Assembly (NCBI RefSeq): GCF_014805685.1
Contig: NC_060885.1
Span: forward strand, 23,836,132 to 23,900,131
DNA length: 64,000 nucleotides
Origin: Silurus meridionalis
Lineage: Eukaryota; Chordata; Actinopteri; Siluriformes; Siluridae
Direction of reading: 5' to 3'
Shown piece after piece: positions 1-12,164 of this stretch; positions within the stretch are counted from its first letter, which is position 1, and each line of letters begins with the position of its first letter. The position numbers were made by a program, and so were the translations under genes. The notes beneath the pieces were generated by a model, which saw only the letters and a list, made by a program, of their open reading frames with translations, did no database searches and was not told where the DNA came from.

Positions 1-111
1 TAGCTCTCCATCTACCAGTACAAACTGCCTGGGCCTGAAGTCGAGCAGGGTGAGTGATCCGAGCGGAGAGTGCGCCAGGTAGTGGAGCAGACGTGCCAGA
101 CTCAGGCAGAT
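1..111 (-). CDS. pkdcc: pkdcc exon 3 (partial, runs off the left edge)
   Basis: Third coding exon of the secreted tyrosine kinase PKDCC/VLK, read on the minus strand from 111 down to the window edge. It gives 37 codons with no stop, beginning [18 protein letters not shown] and reaching [14 protein letters not shown]. The family has the near-identical stretch directly after the RFR that ends exon 2, so the phase-0 join fits. The acceptor TTATAG is at 117-112. By the family alignment this exon carries the catalytic-loop region: the Asp of DFRPRQ, residue 300 of the joined product, sits where HRD lies in ordinary kinases. The rest of the exon and the C-terminal half of the kinase lie outside the window. 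It is too short to show as a long open frame and was found by translating the edge directly. Identity is very likely. Confidence 0.93.
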   Translation of the reverse strand, partial: MCLSLARLLHYLAHSPLGSLTLLDFRPRQFVLVDGEL

Positions 112-1299
112 CTATAACATGTTGTGAAAGGGCAAATATCACTTTTGGTACTCTGGATCATGTTACAAAGGGCTTAAGTATATAGCAAAAAGTTCTTTAT
201 CTTCTATCATGCTCACAACTTTTGTTACTTTACTATTTATTCTGTATATTCTGTATATTCTGAGTTATATTCTTACACAGTTTACATAATCTCCCAAAGA
301 ACCACTTCAGTGTGTGTATGAAATCGTACGTATACGTAAGTGCCCCAATGATTAACACTCCTATTGTGCACAAGGGTGTTAGGGGTCAGACGAGGCCAAG
401 TGAGACTGGGGCCGTTGGTGTTGAAAAAAAAAATGTCTAGAAAGTACGCAAATCCCCACTACAATGGCGCACGGATGAAGCCCGAGCAACAGAGCGATGA
501 AGAAAGTGAGTGGGTGAGCACACACCGACAAAACCTGGTTTTAATGTACTCAAGAGCAGGATGCATTGAATCAGCTGGGCTTTACTCAATAAACTGTGTG
601 GTGGTGTTTTTTTTAGATGTAATCAAGCTAATTTTTGGTAGCGCAAAAAAAAAAAAACTTGGAGATCTACTCTAGTTTTAATGCATTCAAAAACTTGGAT
701 GTACATACACATGCAAGTTCTGGATTTGTGTGCATGCTTAAAGCAACTACACAGAAATAAAAATGTTACATTTGTATTTTCAATGCCGGTTCAACTAAAA
801 TGTCCACATGTCTTGTTGTATTTGCCATGGTCGAGATTAGTGGCTTTGAAATCCTTCATCTATCGTGCACAGGAAATGGCTCTGAATGTAAACGAGCCGT
901 TTGCTAGTCAGCAGGTTTTTCTTTTTATTAGTTCTTCATATGCAATTCAAATGTCCCTAAAGTCTTTCTGCAGGGGTTCTCTTTTTGTCCAGCATGCACA
1001 GGGCCAGACAGTGCTTCCCAGGACAAAGATGAGAAATCATCAAGGATATTTCAATACAGGCAGCTTCATGTATAATGGAATCAGTGAAGTCAGTTTAAAG
1101 CCATATTGAATCATTTGTACAGTCAGTTGCTGTATGTCTGTGAAATGAATTTAGGATTAGGACAAATAAGTCATAAAGAAATCATAATTCATTTCTTTTC
1201 TTTTTTACACAAAATACTATATTGCGTAATTAATGTACAGCAAGAACAGATTGCTCCAGTAAAAGTAATTTTGTATTGTTCTGTATTGTTTTAAGATTT

Positions 1300-1480
1300 A
1301 TAATCACACTCTTGATATCACCCAAATGATGATGGGTTCCCCTTTTGAGTCTGGATCCTCTCAAGGTTTCTTCCTCATAACATCTAAGGTAGTTTTTCTT
1401 TTTCCACAGATGCTCATCAGGGATAAATGCACACCATTCACCTTAACTGTTAATTTCTGTAAAGCTGCTAATATATATTA
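1300..1480 (+). repeat. Interspersed fish repeat fragment
   Basis: The wording ATGATGGGTTCCCCTTTTGA, then GAGTCTGGATCCTCTCAAGG and a TTTCTTCCTCAT block, followed by a GATAAAT stretch and CTGTAAAGCTGCT, is a segment repeated widely in fish genomes. A second, more diverged copy is at 51295-51440 in this window (ATTCCCTTTTGAGTCTGG). Related tail sequence appears at 32340-32420. The family name is not assigned. Confidence 0.5.
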
Positions 1481-3556
1481 ATTACCCTAAATGCATTTAT
1501 TGCACAATTAAATTCACAGATCATTGGGCACAATGTATCAAACTCTCTGAAACATGAACCATAAAACTGCTTGGCTAAATCTAGCCAGAAGATACATATG
1601 ACATCTATATCCTCATAATATATGTCTTTTAAATTTGCTTTTTAAGCTGCACTAGAGATTCTCCCTTACTGAACTCAGTTCAGAACCTTTTCAGTACAAT
1701 CACAGAAAACCTCTATGATGTCACCTCAAACAATAAGTGCTAGTTTAACTACAATCCAACGAGACTAGTTAGTAATTGCTATTAGTAACTACTTAGTAAT
1801 TGTAATTGTTTTGTTGCAAGCTATACACATTATAATAAACTAAATACTACATATAAATTATAATGTTGTGCAAGCTAAAAGAAATATTGTTGCTCTATGC
1901 ATAAAAGCATAGCAGGTAACACAGCATAATCTAAGTGCTATACAGGTTTTAGCCTGTTTAATTATATGCATTAGCTTATACTATGCTAATAACAAAATGA
2001 GTGATATAGCTGCATACACACCTTTATCTTATGCACGTTTCCCCCCTACTTCTTTTCTCTTTTTCTGAATTGGTCTCCTGAGGGTCTAGGTGTTTTTTGT
2101 CATCCATAAAATTTTGATTCAGTTCTCCTTACTGACATGATGTCACCCAAACTTTGCCCCTCTTTTTTGAATGTATGAGTGAGGGAACTTCACTGGGTGG
2201 AGGAAGTGCTCGAAATGAGTCAAGTGTTATGGGGGTCCCCAGTTGTTGGTGTGTGGGTCTTTCTGTCAGATTGAGCTATTTAATAATCTTACTAAAATAA
2301 TCTATTATCTTATATAGACCCACTAAGTCTATATTTTACTTGTCATGGGGGGTCCCTAATGCCTTATATGGGGGTCTCGATCCCCCCAGCACCCCTAAAT
2401 TCGAGCAATGGTGGTGGGTGCACACTCCAAGTCCCGAGCAAGTTCATTCACCGTGACATGATATAATAATTGACGCGACTATGCAAATGAGAGTTAAAAA
2501 AGTAAATAAACAAATAAATAAACAAATAAAACAATGATTGATTTTTTTTTTGCCGCGACCCGTAAGCATTGGAATAAATTAGAACCCAGACGAAGACACT
2601 CCAAAATCTAGAGGAACTTCTTATAAGTGTGAAAGTTATTATAACATGGGGACTAAATATGAAATGGGATTTTCTAAAGTGCATGTAAACCCTTTGATCA
2701 GGTGCCCACAAACTGTTGTCCATTTAGTGCATTTATTGTATAATTAGGAAATGGAAAAAGCATGCAAAATATGCAAAAATAATATGTAAAAATATAAAAA
2801 AAAAATGAGTATAATGCTATATTACATGTATGGTAACAAAACCTTTTCACTATTTTTAATACATCATCAAGCAATAATCAAGCAAAATGGATAAATACCT
2901 GTATTCATAAAAGCTTTTGGATGCTCATTTTGCAAGAAATAGCAGCCTTATTGTTAGCATGTAATATATACATAAGCATGTGTACATTCCAAGCTAAAGT
3001 TAAGCATCATTTGCTAAAGCAATTGTCATGCTTTCATATGGTTTTCACTGTCAAAAAAAGTAGTGCACATGTTTTATTTTTCTTTTCTGAAATGCCTGAT
3101 TGTATTTAAAAATCTCTCAACGATTATTCATCACCAATAGATTTTATTCAGAGCTGCCTTTTTCCCCCTACTGCTCACTACATTCAAAATTAAAATTTAT
3201 CCCACATTGTTTCTCTCTGGAAGCCTTTATAATTTGCACTCCTGGAAATTCAGTCGCTTAGACTGATCTGTCAGGAAAAAGAGCAGGAAACGTAGCCTGG
3301 CAAATATACTTTACAAAATACCAAAGTATGTGTTGCAGAGGTCTAGTTTCAGGGCCTTTTCATTTGAGAAACTTTAGGACTGGCAATACAAAGCTATGCT
3401 CAAAAGCTGAAAAACAATCGGAGTGTTGAGGGGCTGACGAGTCCATGCTGAGTTCAGTGTGAATTGCTGTGCTGAGTCATATACTGCTGTGATGACAAAT
3501 AGATGAGTGCGGCGCACTCCACCGAAAATGCCTGCCGTGTGCTTCCGCTGCAGGCT

Positions 3557-3626
3557 TTGTGTGTGTGTGTGTATGTGTGTGTGTGTGTGTGTGTGTCTGT
3601 GTGTGTGGAAATGTGTGTGTCTGCGT
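3557..3626 (+). repeat. TG/GT microsatellite
   Basis: Interrupted GT dinucleotide run in pkdcc intron 2, broken by TATG, TCTG and GGAAAT interruptions. The interruptions suggest an old, fairly stable locus. Confidence 0.9.
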
Positions 3627-4301
3627 GTGTCTATAAAAACGCTGTTAATCTAAATCTGCATGATATGAACAAGTAAATAATGTTTTAAATGCAGTACTCC
3701 ACACACTCTCATTGTTCTTTGCAAAATACTAAAACAAACACATGAGAACTTGAGATATGGCACAATGAAAAAACTCTGAACGCTCTCTGATTGGTCATGA
3801 ACCTTCAGAACAAGGTTTAACACTTCTACCATGTCAGAATTTATACTTTAAGCCTTCTCATATTACAGCACCGATGAACTTTTCTAGACGGTTTCTAGAC
3901 ACCATAGCTCGCTGCCAGCTGCTAGGTAAGTTACTCCTTCTTGCACATTATTGTGTCTATGGTAACTTCAATGGAAGAAAATTATGTAACTGTAGCAGTT
4001 TTTCTCAGTTGCTTTGTTTATGTCAAGCTGATCAAAAAATCTTATATGCAGTCAAATAAAAAAATGATCATTGTGCTTATGAAATTCATATATGCCATAC
4101 AGAAGAAATGTAACTTTTTGCATTTTTAATCAGTGTAATACAAACTATAGTTTATATCAAGAAATACTGAAACTGTGTCATTCGGACAACATGGAAAAAC
4201 ATTTTGACGATTTTGTTTATAAACAATGACAAAAGGACTTGTCATTCTGGCACAAATACTTACTTTTAAGAAATGAATTAAGGATTTTAAGTACATGAGT
4301 A

Positions 4302-4694
4302 CAGTGCAACCTTAATACTCAGGTTATGTTCTATGACCCCTCGCGAGTAACAAAAAATCGCGAGGTTTTGACTCTCGTTTTGATGGTTCCTTTTTCAAGG
4401 GGAATTGTACATGCACTGTACTGTAAACTCAACAGAAATTGTGAATTACTTGTCATAAATGTTTTATTTACTATTTGAAATAAATAATTTAATAATATAA
4501 TAGTTTCTCAAACATTTTTATGTAATTTATTAGTACAAACTCTGTTTTGAAATGTTACTCGAACTTTGGAGTCACTCGTGGCTTCTTGCCAAATATCAGA
4601 CTTTTCACGAGTTACTCTTATTCTGGTTCCAAATGAAAAGTCGTGAACTATCGAGGTCACGAGTGTCAAGGTCACAAGTATCGAGGTTCCACTG
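4302..4694. mobile_element. Short non-autonomous mariner/pogo-type element (MITE)
   Basis: A 393-bp element bounded by TA on both sides (4300-4301 and 4695-4696), as expected for Tc1/mariner/pogo target duplications. The left end CAGTGCAACCTTAATACT and the inverted right end CAGTGGAACCTCGATACT match at most positions over the first 18 bases. Inside are several short CTCG/CGAG direct and inverted motifs. There is no coding capacity. The pogo/Tigger assignment rests only on the CAGTGGAACCTCG-like terminus and the TA site. It lies in pkdcc intron 2. Confidence 0.65.
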
Positions 4695-5237
4695 TAAATC
4701 CAATGTGTGGTGCTGTTTGGACTAATTGTTTTGAGAAATGCTTGTACTGGTTTGCAAATAGTAAGAATGATTCAAGAAATGCTCCAAAGCAACTGAGAAA
4801 AACTGCAATATGGTGTAATTTTGTGTATTATTGAAAGTACTGCACCACTTTAACAGTCGGGGCAGAACGAGTCGAGGTAGATTTAACTTTAACTCCATGG
4901 AAAAGTCTTCTGGACAGGCAGCTTTTGCGGTTTCTTGGTAACATGACATGCTGTTGAGGGAATAATTTTTTATAGCTGTTATAACATAAGGAACAAGAGG
5001 AATTGATTTTTCTTGGCTGTTCCACAGCAATAATTGTAAAGTATAATAATGTAGATCTTTAATTAATAAAAAAAGTTTTTATAAAAAATGCCTTTGGAAA
5101 ATTGGAAATGAAATAGTTCAGAAATAGAGTGTGGAAAAACGATCAACTTCTGCATGGTAACAGTAACTCTGTTTCATGGCAGCCCAAATTACAGAAGAAC
5201 AGTGTTAATGACAGCAGCTTGTACCGAAATTCAAATA

Positions 5238-5238
5238 T

Positions 5239-5317
<79 letters not shown>

Positions 5318-5334
5318 TAGATAGATATAGATAT
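5238..5334. repeat. TA dinucleotide microsatellite
   Basis: About 75 bp of pure alternating TA, followed by GATA-type units and a short TA tail, ending 475 bp before pkdcc exon 2 in transcript orientation downstream of it. The long TYIYIYIY open frames on both strands here are artefacts of this run. Confidence 0.95.
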
Positions 5335-5808
5335 ATATCATGCTGCGATATGATACTGAAGCCATTGTTTAATTCCTCAACATGAGTGGAGCTGGGCACA
5401 GGAAGTAATAGGAAATTATTTTCCTGGCCTGCAGTAGTGAGGGCAAACTGTAGGGTCAGCTCAGTCATATCTCTGCCACATGTCAGAAGGGGAAAGGAAT
5501 TATCGTTGATGCCACATGCACAATGTGATCCGGACTACCAGACACCTTCTCTCACACTGCAACCGTGCCCAAATTCACAAAGCTAACTTTCTGTAACTGT
5601 ACTCTATGGGCAATTCCCATCAGCATAAACTTAATCTACAGAGCATAAAGAATGCTATGTTTCATTTTTGTTGTGTCTGGTTTGCGTGCTAAGTTGACGT
5701 GGGTTCAGTATGTACAGTACGAGCCGACTCCCCTCCCACGCTTCCTCCTACAACAGACACACAATTGATGGAATGTGTGATATGGTGCAGATGCAGACAC
5801 ACACTCAC

Positions 5809-5931
5809 TCGAAAACGCTCTTCCCAGGGTGTCTGCAGCAACTGGATCATCTCTAGAGGGCTGCCCAGCTCCGTGATAGCTGTCACAGTGTCCTTGATGT
5901 CGTTGCTATCCTGGTAGCAATAGCCGTACAA
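5809..5931 (-). CDS. pkdcc: pkdcc exon 2
   Basis: A 123-bp internal exon coding for 41 residues, LYGYCYQDSNDIKD through LLQTPWEERFR, on the minus strand. The PKDCC family has the nearly identical block LYGYCYQDS..DTxTxITELG.P.EMIQLLQT.WE.RFR right after the exon 1 segment HPN(I/V)L. The acceptor is CTGCAG at 5937-5932 and the donor GTGAGTGTG begins at 5808. Both borders fall between codons, so exons 1, 2 and 3 join in phase 0 without changing any residue. The first codon is TTG, read as Leu and not as a start. The exon supplies the hinge and inter-lobe region of the kinase domain. Both splice sites and the reading frame look intact. Confidence 0.96.
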
Positions 5932-6061
5932 CTGCAGGCGAGAGACATAGAGAGAACACAGGGTGAGAGAGGGAAAGAGTGAGAGCTGTGATATTAGACT
6001 GTCAATCTTGGCGAGATAACAGCACTGTGTAGAATTTCACTGTTTTGACTCAGACAGGGAA

Positions 6062-6065
<4 letters not shown>

Positions 6066-6135
<70 letters not shown>

Positions 6136-6136
6136 C
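6066..6136 (+). repeat. Compound TG/GA microsatellite
   Basis: About 45 bp of TG followed directly by about 25 bp of GA, in pkdcc intron 1 just upstream of exon 2 in transcript order. A shorter compound TG/GA run is at 6686-6720. Confidence 0.95.
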
Positions 6137-6686
6137 TGGTGAGAGCAGAGTAAAGTATCAGATTAGAGATACGAGTAAATCAGTACCATGCTTTAAAGTC
6201 ACCAACTGGCATGAGTGAAGTACAATGAGCCAGTACCATTAGGTATGGAAATTTAATTAGGAAGCTAGATCATGTGAGTGTGTGTAAATCAAGTGCATGG
6301 GTTAGGGTTAGAGGGTATGTGTGTGTAGGGGAGTGTAGAGTCACTAAGTGTCCTTTTCTCCCATACTACTGAGGCACGCATGCCGCTGCATTTGGCGCTT
6401 TGCTTACAGAAACATTTTCTTTAGCTAATTTGAGCCAAAGAAGCTAGTTAAACTTAAACAGCATGAAATTTCATCTGGAAGCAAAAACAAGCCGTGGGCA
6501 ACATGACCGACCCCTACCATCGCTAGAGTCTCTGGCTACAAGGGAAAAATTGCTGATCATGCTTATTAGCAAATCAGAGCCTGTCTTCTTCCTTGCTTTT
6601 TTTTTTTTTTGGTTGGTTGGGGGGGAAAAAATCCACCTAGGTTGTAATCAAATCCTCTAAAGACCATTAAAGCATAGCATTCACTC

Positions 6687-6721
<35 letters not shown>

Positions 6722-7020
6722 CTAATTTTAGGAAGGAACGCATATGCGGTTCTATAGTGTCACACCAAGCCTGTGAACGTACTGACACCTTCGAACAGAA
6801 TGTAAACATCTATTCCTGGAGTGACACTCCTCTGAACATGGACAATTTCTGCCACCACTTACATATGATACAATAGTCAAGATGCTAAAAATGACGGTGC
6901 CAATGCCATGTATCTTAGTCTTGCGTGTCATGAAGGCCAAGCCTTTTACACACATGATCACAAAAACACATATTGGAAGGACATCCATGGCAACAGATTT
7001 GGGCAGGCCTGGCATACTCG

Positions 7021-7021
<1 letters not shown>

Positions 7022-7082
<61 letters not shown>
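7022..7082 (+). repeat. TG microsatellite
   Basis: About 58 bp of nearly pure alternating GT within pkdcc intron 1. The VCVCVC and HTHTHT open frames here are repeat artefacts. Confidence 0.95.
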
Positions 7083-7084
<2 letters not shown>

Positions 7085-7913
7085 GCTTGAAAGAAAAGCA
7101 CTCTGGGCAGACCCTAATGGAAAGTCCTTGTCACACCACCATGCTCCTTGTCTTGAGGAAGCACACAATTTCATGCTCATTTCTGTTAAGCTTGTTTTAA
7201 AAATTTCAAGTCAGATGCTATTGCAAAGGTCTAATGTAGTGTTTGATCAATCAACAGCTGCTGGAACTAATAAAGTATCATAGTTCGGTTATGACGTGCT
7301 AAAAATGATAAAATAAATATGGAACAAGTTTAAGCTGATGTTAGAGCGCTGCTACTAACAGGCTAGAGGCAGATGGGTTTCATCTAAGCTGTGGGTGTGT
7401 GAGTGTGTGCGTATATGGCAGACTCCTCCTCCTCCTGCTGGAACTCCACAGCGTTGTGTAAAGAAGATAACAGAGAATCTGTGCTTGCCTGCTTGACCAC
7501 ATGGTGCCATTTTGTCTGAAGTCGGGTCAAAGGTCAACCTGCCTGTCCTATCTGGTTACTCAGAGTATCGTTGCATTTCTCCAGTCCTCCTCTTTGTCTT
7601 TTTTTTTTTTTTTCTAACAACAGAGCATCACAATTAGATCCATTTGCAATATATTTGTGGCTCTGTGCAGAGACTGTAAGAGAATCTGTTCCACACAATA
7701 CTGCAGGGAAACACTGCACACTAAAGCAATATTTTGGCTTTTCAACATCTTTTGGTCCCGAAGCCCCTTAATGAAACACAAGGCCTGGTCACGGGTGTTG
7801 TCCAATTTGCACCGCTAGCTGTTAGGATAACGTCGCCAGCATTCAATGGAATAAAAATGCCAAAGCATATGGCCTTTATTTCTGTTCTGTGATTAATGAA
7901 TATATATAATTAT

Positions 7914-7920
7914 ATGTGTG

Positions 7921-7952
<32 letters not shown>

Positions 7953-7971
7953 TGTGTGTGTGTGTGTGTGT
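7914..7971 (+). repeat. TGCG / TG microsatellite
   Basis: Tetranucleotide TGCG units followed by TG units. CpG-bearing variants of TG runs are unusual here and probably mark a local expansion of a TGCG variant. Confidence 0.9.
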
Positions 7972-9652
7972 AACAAAATACATATATAAACAAAGTATAA
8001 TTATAATATATTTATCTATAATGTTTTAGGAATTTAGGAGCAATCTCACAATAGAAAATACACAGTCAAAGTAGGGGAGGTTACAAATATTCAGGGTTTG
8101 TGCTTGGTGCGTTTCTTTGGAGCCCATCTGTGAGAAATCAAACAAAATCAGTCTCGCACTTGTTTAACTTCCCGTAGATTTTATGTGACAGTGAACGTAA
8201 AAAACAACCTCCAATCACTGTGTGTTATGACGTTTCCACGTTAAGCGGAACGGTCAAGCGTTATGACACCCGAAATTCGACTTTGTAGCTTTTTCCAGTT
8301 CTTCTCTATCTCACTTTCCACAGTGCACAGCCAGAAAAAGTGTCTTGTTGCCAGCTGTTTGATCGATACAGTGGACGCATTCATTTTTCGCACAGGTGCT
8401 AATGCTAAAAAAAACCACAGACAGTACAGAGTGCACAAGAAAGCTTACTCATAAGAGAAGCCGAACTGTATCTATCTACCCAGGCTCCAAAACCATACCA
8501 AACCCAGACTGTACGCCAAACACCCCAAGGCTTGTACAAAAGCATTTCTGTACGAAAGTGTTATTAATTTGGAAATACCTGACAGTCTCGGTGCACGTGC
8601 AAACACTGACACGTCTGCCTCTGCCACAATGTTTTAACACCCTGGCAGCGCATCAAAACACCTACAGGGATAGTGATGTTTGTGTAATGGGACAGGCCAA
8701 TGGCAACCAGGTGTGTACGGCTCCGGGTCAGTGAACGAGCAACTGTCCACCAGAACAAGAGGGGCTCAGAGACGTGTGCATGATCCTAATCGGGCGACCC
8801 AGGTGGGTGGTGAATTATAGCTGGGATGAGATTCAAGCTTGCGTTAAGTGTGTGTGTCGTGTGTGAGAGAGCGAGGTCGGGTGCGAGGGGTATAATTTAG
8901 TGCCCTATTTTCATCAAACTGTGGACGGAACGCCGCTGGAAAGAAACGCCGCTCTGAGTCATTTCTCCCTTGGTGGAAAACTAGTGAAAAACTGCACATA
9001 TCACTGACTTACTGTGCATTTAATAGGGGAATAAAAAATGTATAATTAATACTTATTTGCTCAACGAGGTGAGTGTTTGCAAACGTTTTAAATATGAGCA
9101 TAAACACATCATGCTTTCCCTCAATATCCAGATTCAGCAAGATTTTCTAATTACTAGAACCACCCCCAGAGGACAAATCCATAACAAGTGGCACTTAATA
9201 AAATCCAGCCAAGCTGACATCGTCATGATGACAGCACCTAAATGAAATCTCTTCACCTATAAATATTTGCACAACACCGCCCAACCCTCTCTCTCTCTCT
9301 CACTCTCACTTTTTTTGGAATCCGGAGCTGTGAAGAGAGCTACTCAAAACAATCAGGATCTTTAAGAGCTTGTGTGCGACAGAGAGAGTGTAGGAAAGTG
9401 TGAGATAAAAATCAACGTTCGCTTCAAGCCGCCTCTGTAGCCAGAAAGTCTGCTCAAACAAACAACGTGTTGCAGAGACACTGAGCAGGACAGGAGTGTG
9501 ACGCCTAAAAGAAATCCAGGCACTGTCCTGAGGAGAGCTCTTGTTGAGTAAGCACTTTCATTTAGGAATTCCAAAAAGTTTAATCATTGACAGTAGTGTG
9601 AATGTAGAAAATGTAGAAAATGATTTATAGTGTTACCAATTTCAGTGAGAGA

Positions 9653-9655
<3 letters not shown>

Positions 9656-9718
<63 letters not shown>
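9656..9718. repeat. TA microsatellite
   Basis: About 60 bp of pure alternating TA in intron 1, flanked by AT-rich DNA. Confidence 0.95.
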
Positions 9719-9719
<1 letters not shown>

Positions 9720-10000
9720 CATGTACATAAATTAATTCATTAATAAAAAAAATTAAAATTTTTAATTATATGGATTTTTTTTTTTGTAGTCGGCCCTTAA
9801 CCATTTGCTGATTTGATTTTGAAATTGATTGCTGATCAATAATAAGCATAAATGCATATGACAAAGTATATCTAATAATTAATTTCTCTGTATTGGCTAC
9901 TATAGATATACACAAATCTATTATATTTTTAAAATCTGGCCTTAATTTACTGCTATCTTAATACATGTACTGCATCACATACTGTCACCACCTCTCACTC

Positions 10001-10002
<2 letters not shown>

Positions 10003-10074
<72 letters not shown>

Positions 10075-10096
10075 TGTGTGTGAGTGTGCATGTGTG
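10003..10096 (+). repeat. TG microsatellite
   Basis: About 80 bp of TG with one GGTG interruption near its end, in intron 1. Confidence 0.95.
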
Positions 10097-10655
10097 GGTG
10101 TGAGTATTAGCCTACATTCTTGATAAGTTATAAAGTTATAAAGTCTCTCCTCCTCAACTGCCCATGTTGGTATTTATGTTATAGATTTATTAATTTCTTG
10201 TCCTGTATGTACTAGTCACCATATACACAAAGAACCAGCGAAGATCACATTGTAATCTGCAGTGTGGACATTTAGAAATAAAGATCGGCTGTGTGGAGAA
10301 AATGTATTGTGTGTAGGGTGATTTTGTTGCAGTATTGTGTTTTTTTCAGTTGGTCTGATTAAATTGATGGTAAAGCATTATGTACAAGATTTAAACTTAT
10401 TTTTAGTTTCAAGTGAAGCTTTACCTCTTTCGTGGATAACAAACAGTGTGTAAAATTCAATGTATATACAGAATATTAGTCTAATTTCAAATATGATCAA
10501 CTGTTTTGAACATATGTTATAACTGATATTATATTCTTACAGTTAGAACATGTGTTCAGTTTTTGGCATCAGTATAAAATGAATATATATAACTGTCTAT
10601 TTTTTAGGCAGAGTTACAGGACTCAGTAACATCTTTATAAAAGCCAACATAATTA

Positions 10656-11430
10656 CAGTGGTGTAAAGTATTTGAGTAGATGTACTTTGTTACTATACTT
10701 AAGTAATTTTGGTTACTTTCTAGTTTTACTGAGTATCAAAGATATACGCTAGTTTAAGTTTTACTCTACTCAACGATATTTATGATTCAATAGATGTACT
10801 TTTTACTCCGCTATATTTTAATGGACAGTGTACTGTTACCAATTACATTTTGCACCTCTGCTGAAGGTTCAAAACTCCCTTCCTGCATCTACTGCCTGTG
10901 AGTTTTTTATTTTATATTTTCAGTCCAAAAAAAGCTGAAATAAATTCCAAAAACTTTGATACCCAGCTTTTGTTGAAGTCAAATAAAAATATTGCCGAGT
11001 CTCTGAGACTGAGAGCTGCATCAAATCAAAGTCTGCTCTGATTATCTAGTCTTACTTCATCACTTTGTACATGATACTGTAAATGTATTTTTTATTAAAA
11101 AATCCCTTTTTGAAAGATGGCTTTTCTACTTTTTGTTTTTTTTGACTGACTTTTTTTTATCCTTGTTTCCCTCTGGTATGTTCAAGTTGTTGTGTTGATT
11201 TTGCAGTGTTAAAGTGTACAATTTGATTTGTATTTTAGGAAATAAAACCTCACAAATGAAATGTTTTTTTAGCTTTTCACTAACTTGTGTCTTGGTGTTG
11301 ACGACTAGTGCATCTATGTTCAATATAAGTTAAATACTCATATCAATGTACTGTTCAAATCAGAATTAGTTACATGTATCCATACATTTACTCAAGTATG
11401 ATTTTATTTTCAGATACTCTTTACACCCTG
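10656..11430 (+). mobile_element. hAT-type non-autonomous element
   Basis: A 775-bp element. The left end CAGTGGTGTAAAGTATTTGA and the inverted right end CAGGGTGTAAAGAGTATC form terminal inverted repeats. Flanking octamers CATAATTA (10648-10655) and AATAAATA (11431-11438) agree at 6 of 8 bases, consistent with an aged 8-bp hAT target duplication. Internal sequence (TTTTACTCTACTCAAC, TTGCACCTCTG, ATTTTCAGTCCAAAAA) matches the copy at 32970-33798 but lacks that copy's SERLFS codons, so this one is internally deleted. Confidence 0.72.
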
Positions 11431-11489
11431 AATAAATAAATGCCACTTCAATTGTATGTACAGTAGTGGTAATTATTATTAATTTATTT

Positions 11490-11491
11490 TA

Positions 11492-11526
<35 letters not shown>
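11490..11526. repeat. ATT trinucleotide repeat
   Basis: About 12 units of ATT just beyond the hAT-type element in intron 1. Confidence 0.85.
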
Positions 11527-11637
11527 AATAACTGCTCCAGCACTTTTACAAAACGAATGGAAATGAATGTGTCTGTGCTGAATTTTAATGTTTTAAAATA
11601 CATCAAATTCCAGTCCAAAGCCTGGCACTTTTGGGAG

Positions 11638-11640
<3 letters not shown>

Positions 11641-11679
<39 letters not shown>
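11641..11679 (+). repeat. CT microsatellite
   Basis: About 38 bp of pure TC/CT in intron 1. On the pkdcc transcript strand it is a GA-rich run. Confidence 0.9.
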
Positions 11680-11854
11680 AACTTCCTTCCTGTGGAAGTG
11701 AGAGGTTAAAGTGTTAACCCGTGTTTAATTACAGAGAAGGCTCAGGCTCTGGCATTGGCCCTTCTCACGTCCTTCTCCCTGCAGAAAGTAACCCTGTACA
11801 GGACACCAAGCTTTTTTATTAACACTAGCTGCTTAATGATTACCTGTGTGTGCC

Positions 11855-11907
<53 letters not shown>
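11855..11907 (+). repeat. TG microsatellite
   Basis: About 50 bp of alternating TG in intron 1. Confidence 0.95.
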
Positions 11908-12113
11908 ATCCAAATGGGTGGGATTATGGATTGTTTTAATGTAATAAAATGTGATATAAATATTAAATATACTTCCAGGAAAAAAAAAACCTTATCAGCC
12001 TAACAAGAAGTTCAGTAGAAACATTTATATTGATTCTCTCACACACAGAGACACACACACATTCTCTAAACTCGACTTGATTTATCTTTTGCACTCAAAC
12101 GTGCTCTCAACCC

Positions 12114-12114
12114 T

Positions 12115-12164
<50 letters not shown>
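12114..12164 (+). repeat. CA microsatellite
   Basis: About 48 bp of alternating AC in intron 1, 210 bp from the TG run at 11855 and in opposite sense, so the two could in principle pair. Confidence 0.95.

Larger units (their letters stand above)
112..5808 (-). other. pkdcc: pkdcc intron 2
   Basis: A 5,697-bp phase-0 intron with donor GTGAGT at 5808-5803 and acceptor TATAG at 116-112. It holds AT-rich DNA, a fish interspersed repeat near 1.3 kb, a TG microsatellite near 3.56 kb, a mariner-type short element at 4302-4694 and a long TA run near 5.24 kb. The stretch 3240-3540 is mostly unique and free of simple repeats, so it could hold a conserved element; this cannot be tested here. No additional exon of a known gene was recognised. 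Confidence 0.85.

Noticed and set aside
681..1109. 142-codon plus-strand open frame in pkdcc intron 2
   Set aside because: No domain, no splice borders, and it lies antisense in an intron; composition matches the surrounding AT-rich DNA.
6752..7283. Long frames rich in HTHTHT or VCVCVC
   Set aside because: They are produced by a TG/CA microsatellite; the same applies to the IYIYIY and LSIYLS frames at TA and GATA runs.
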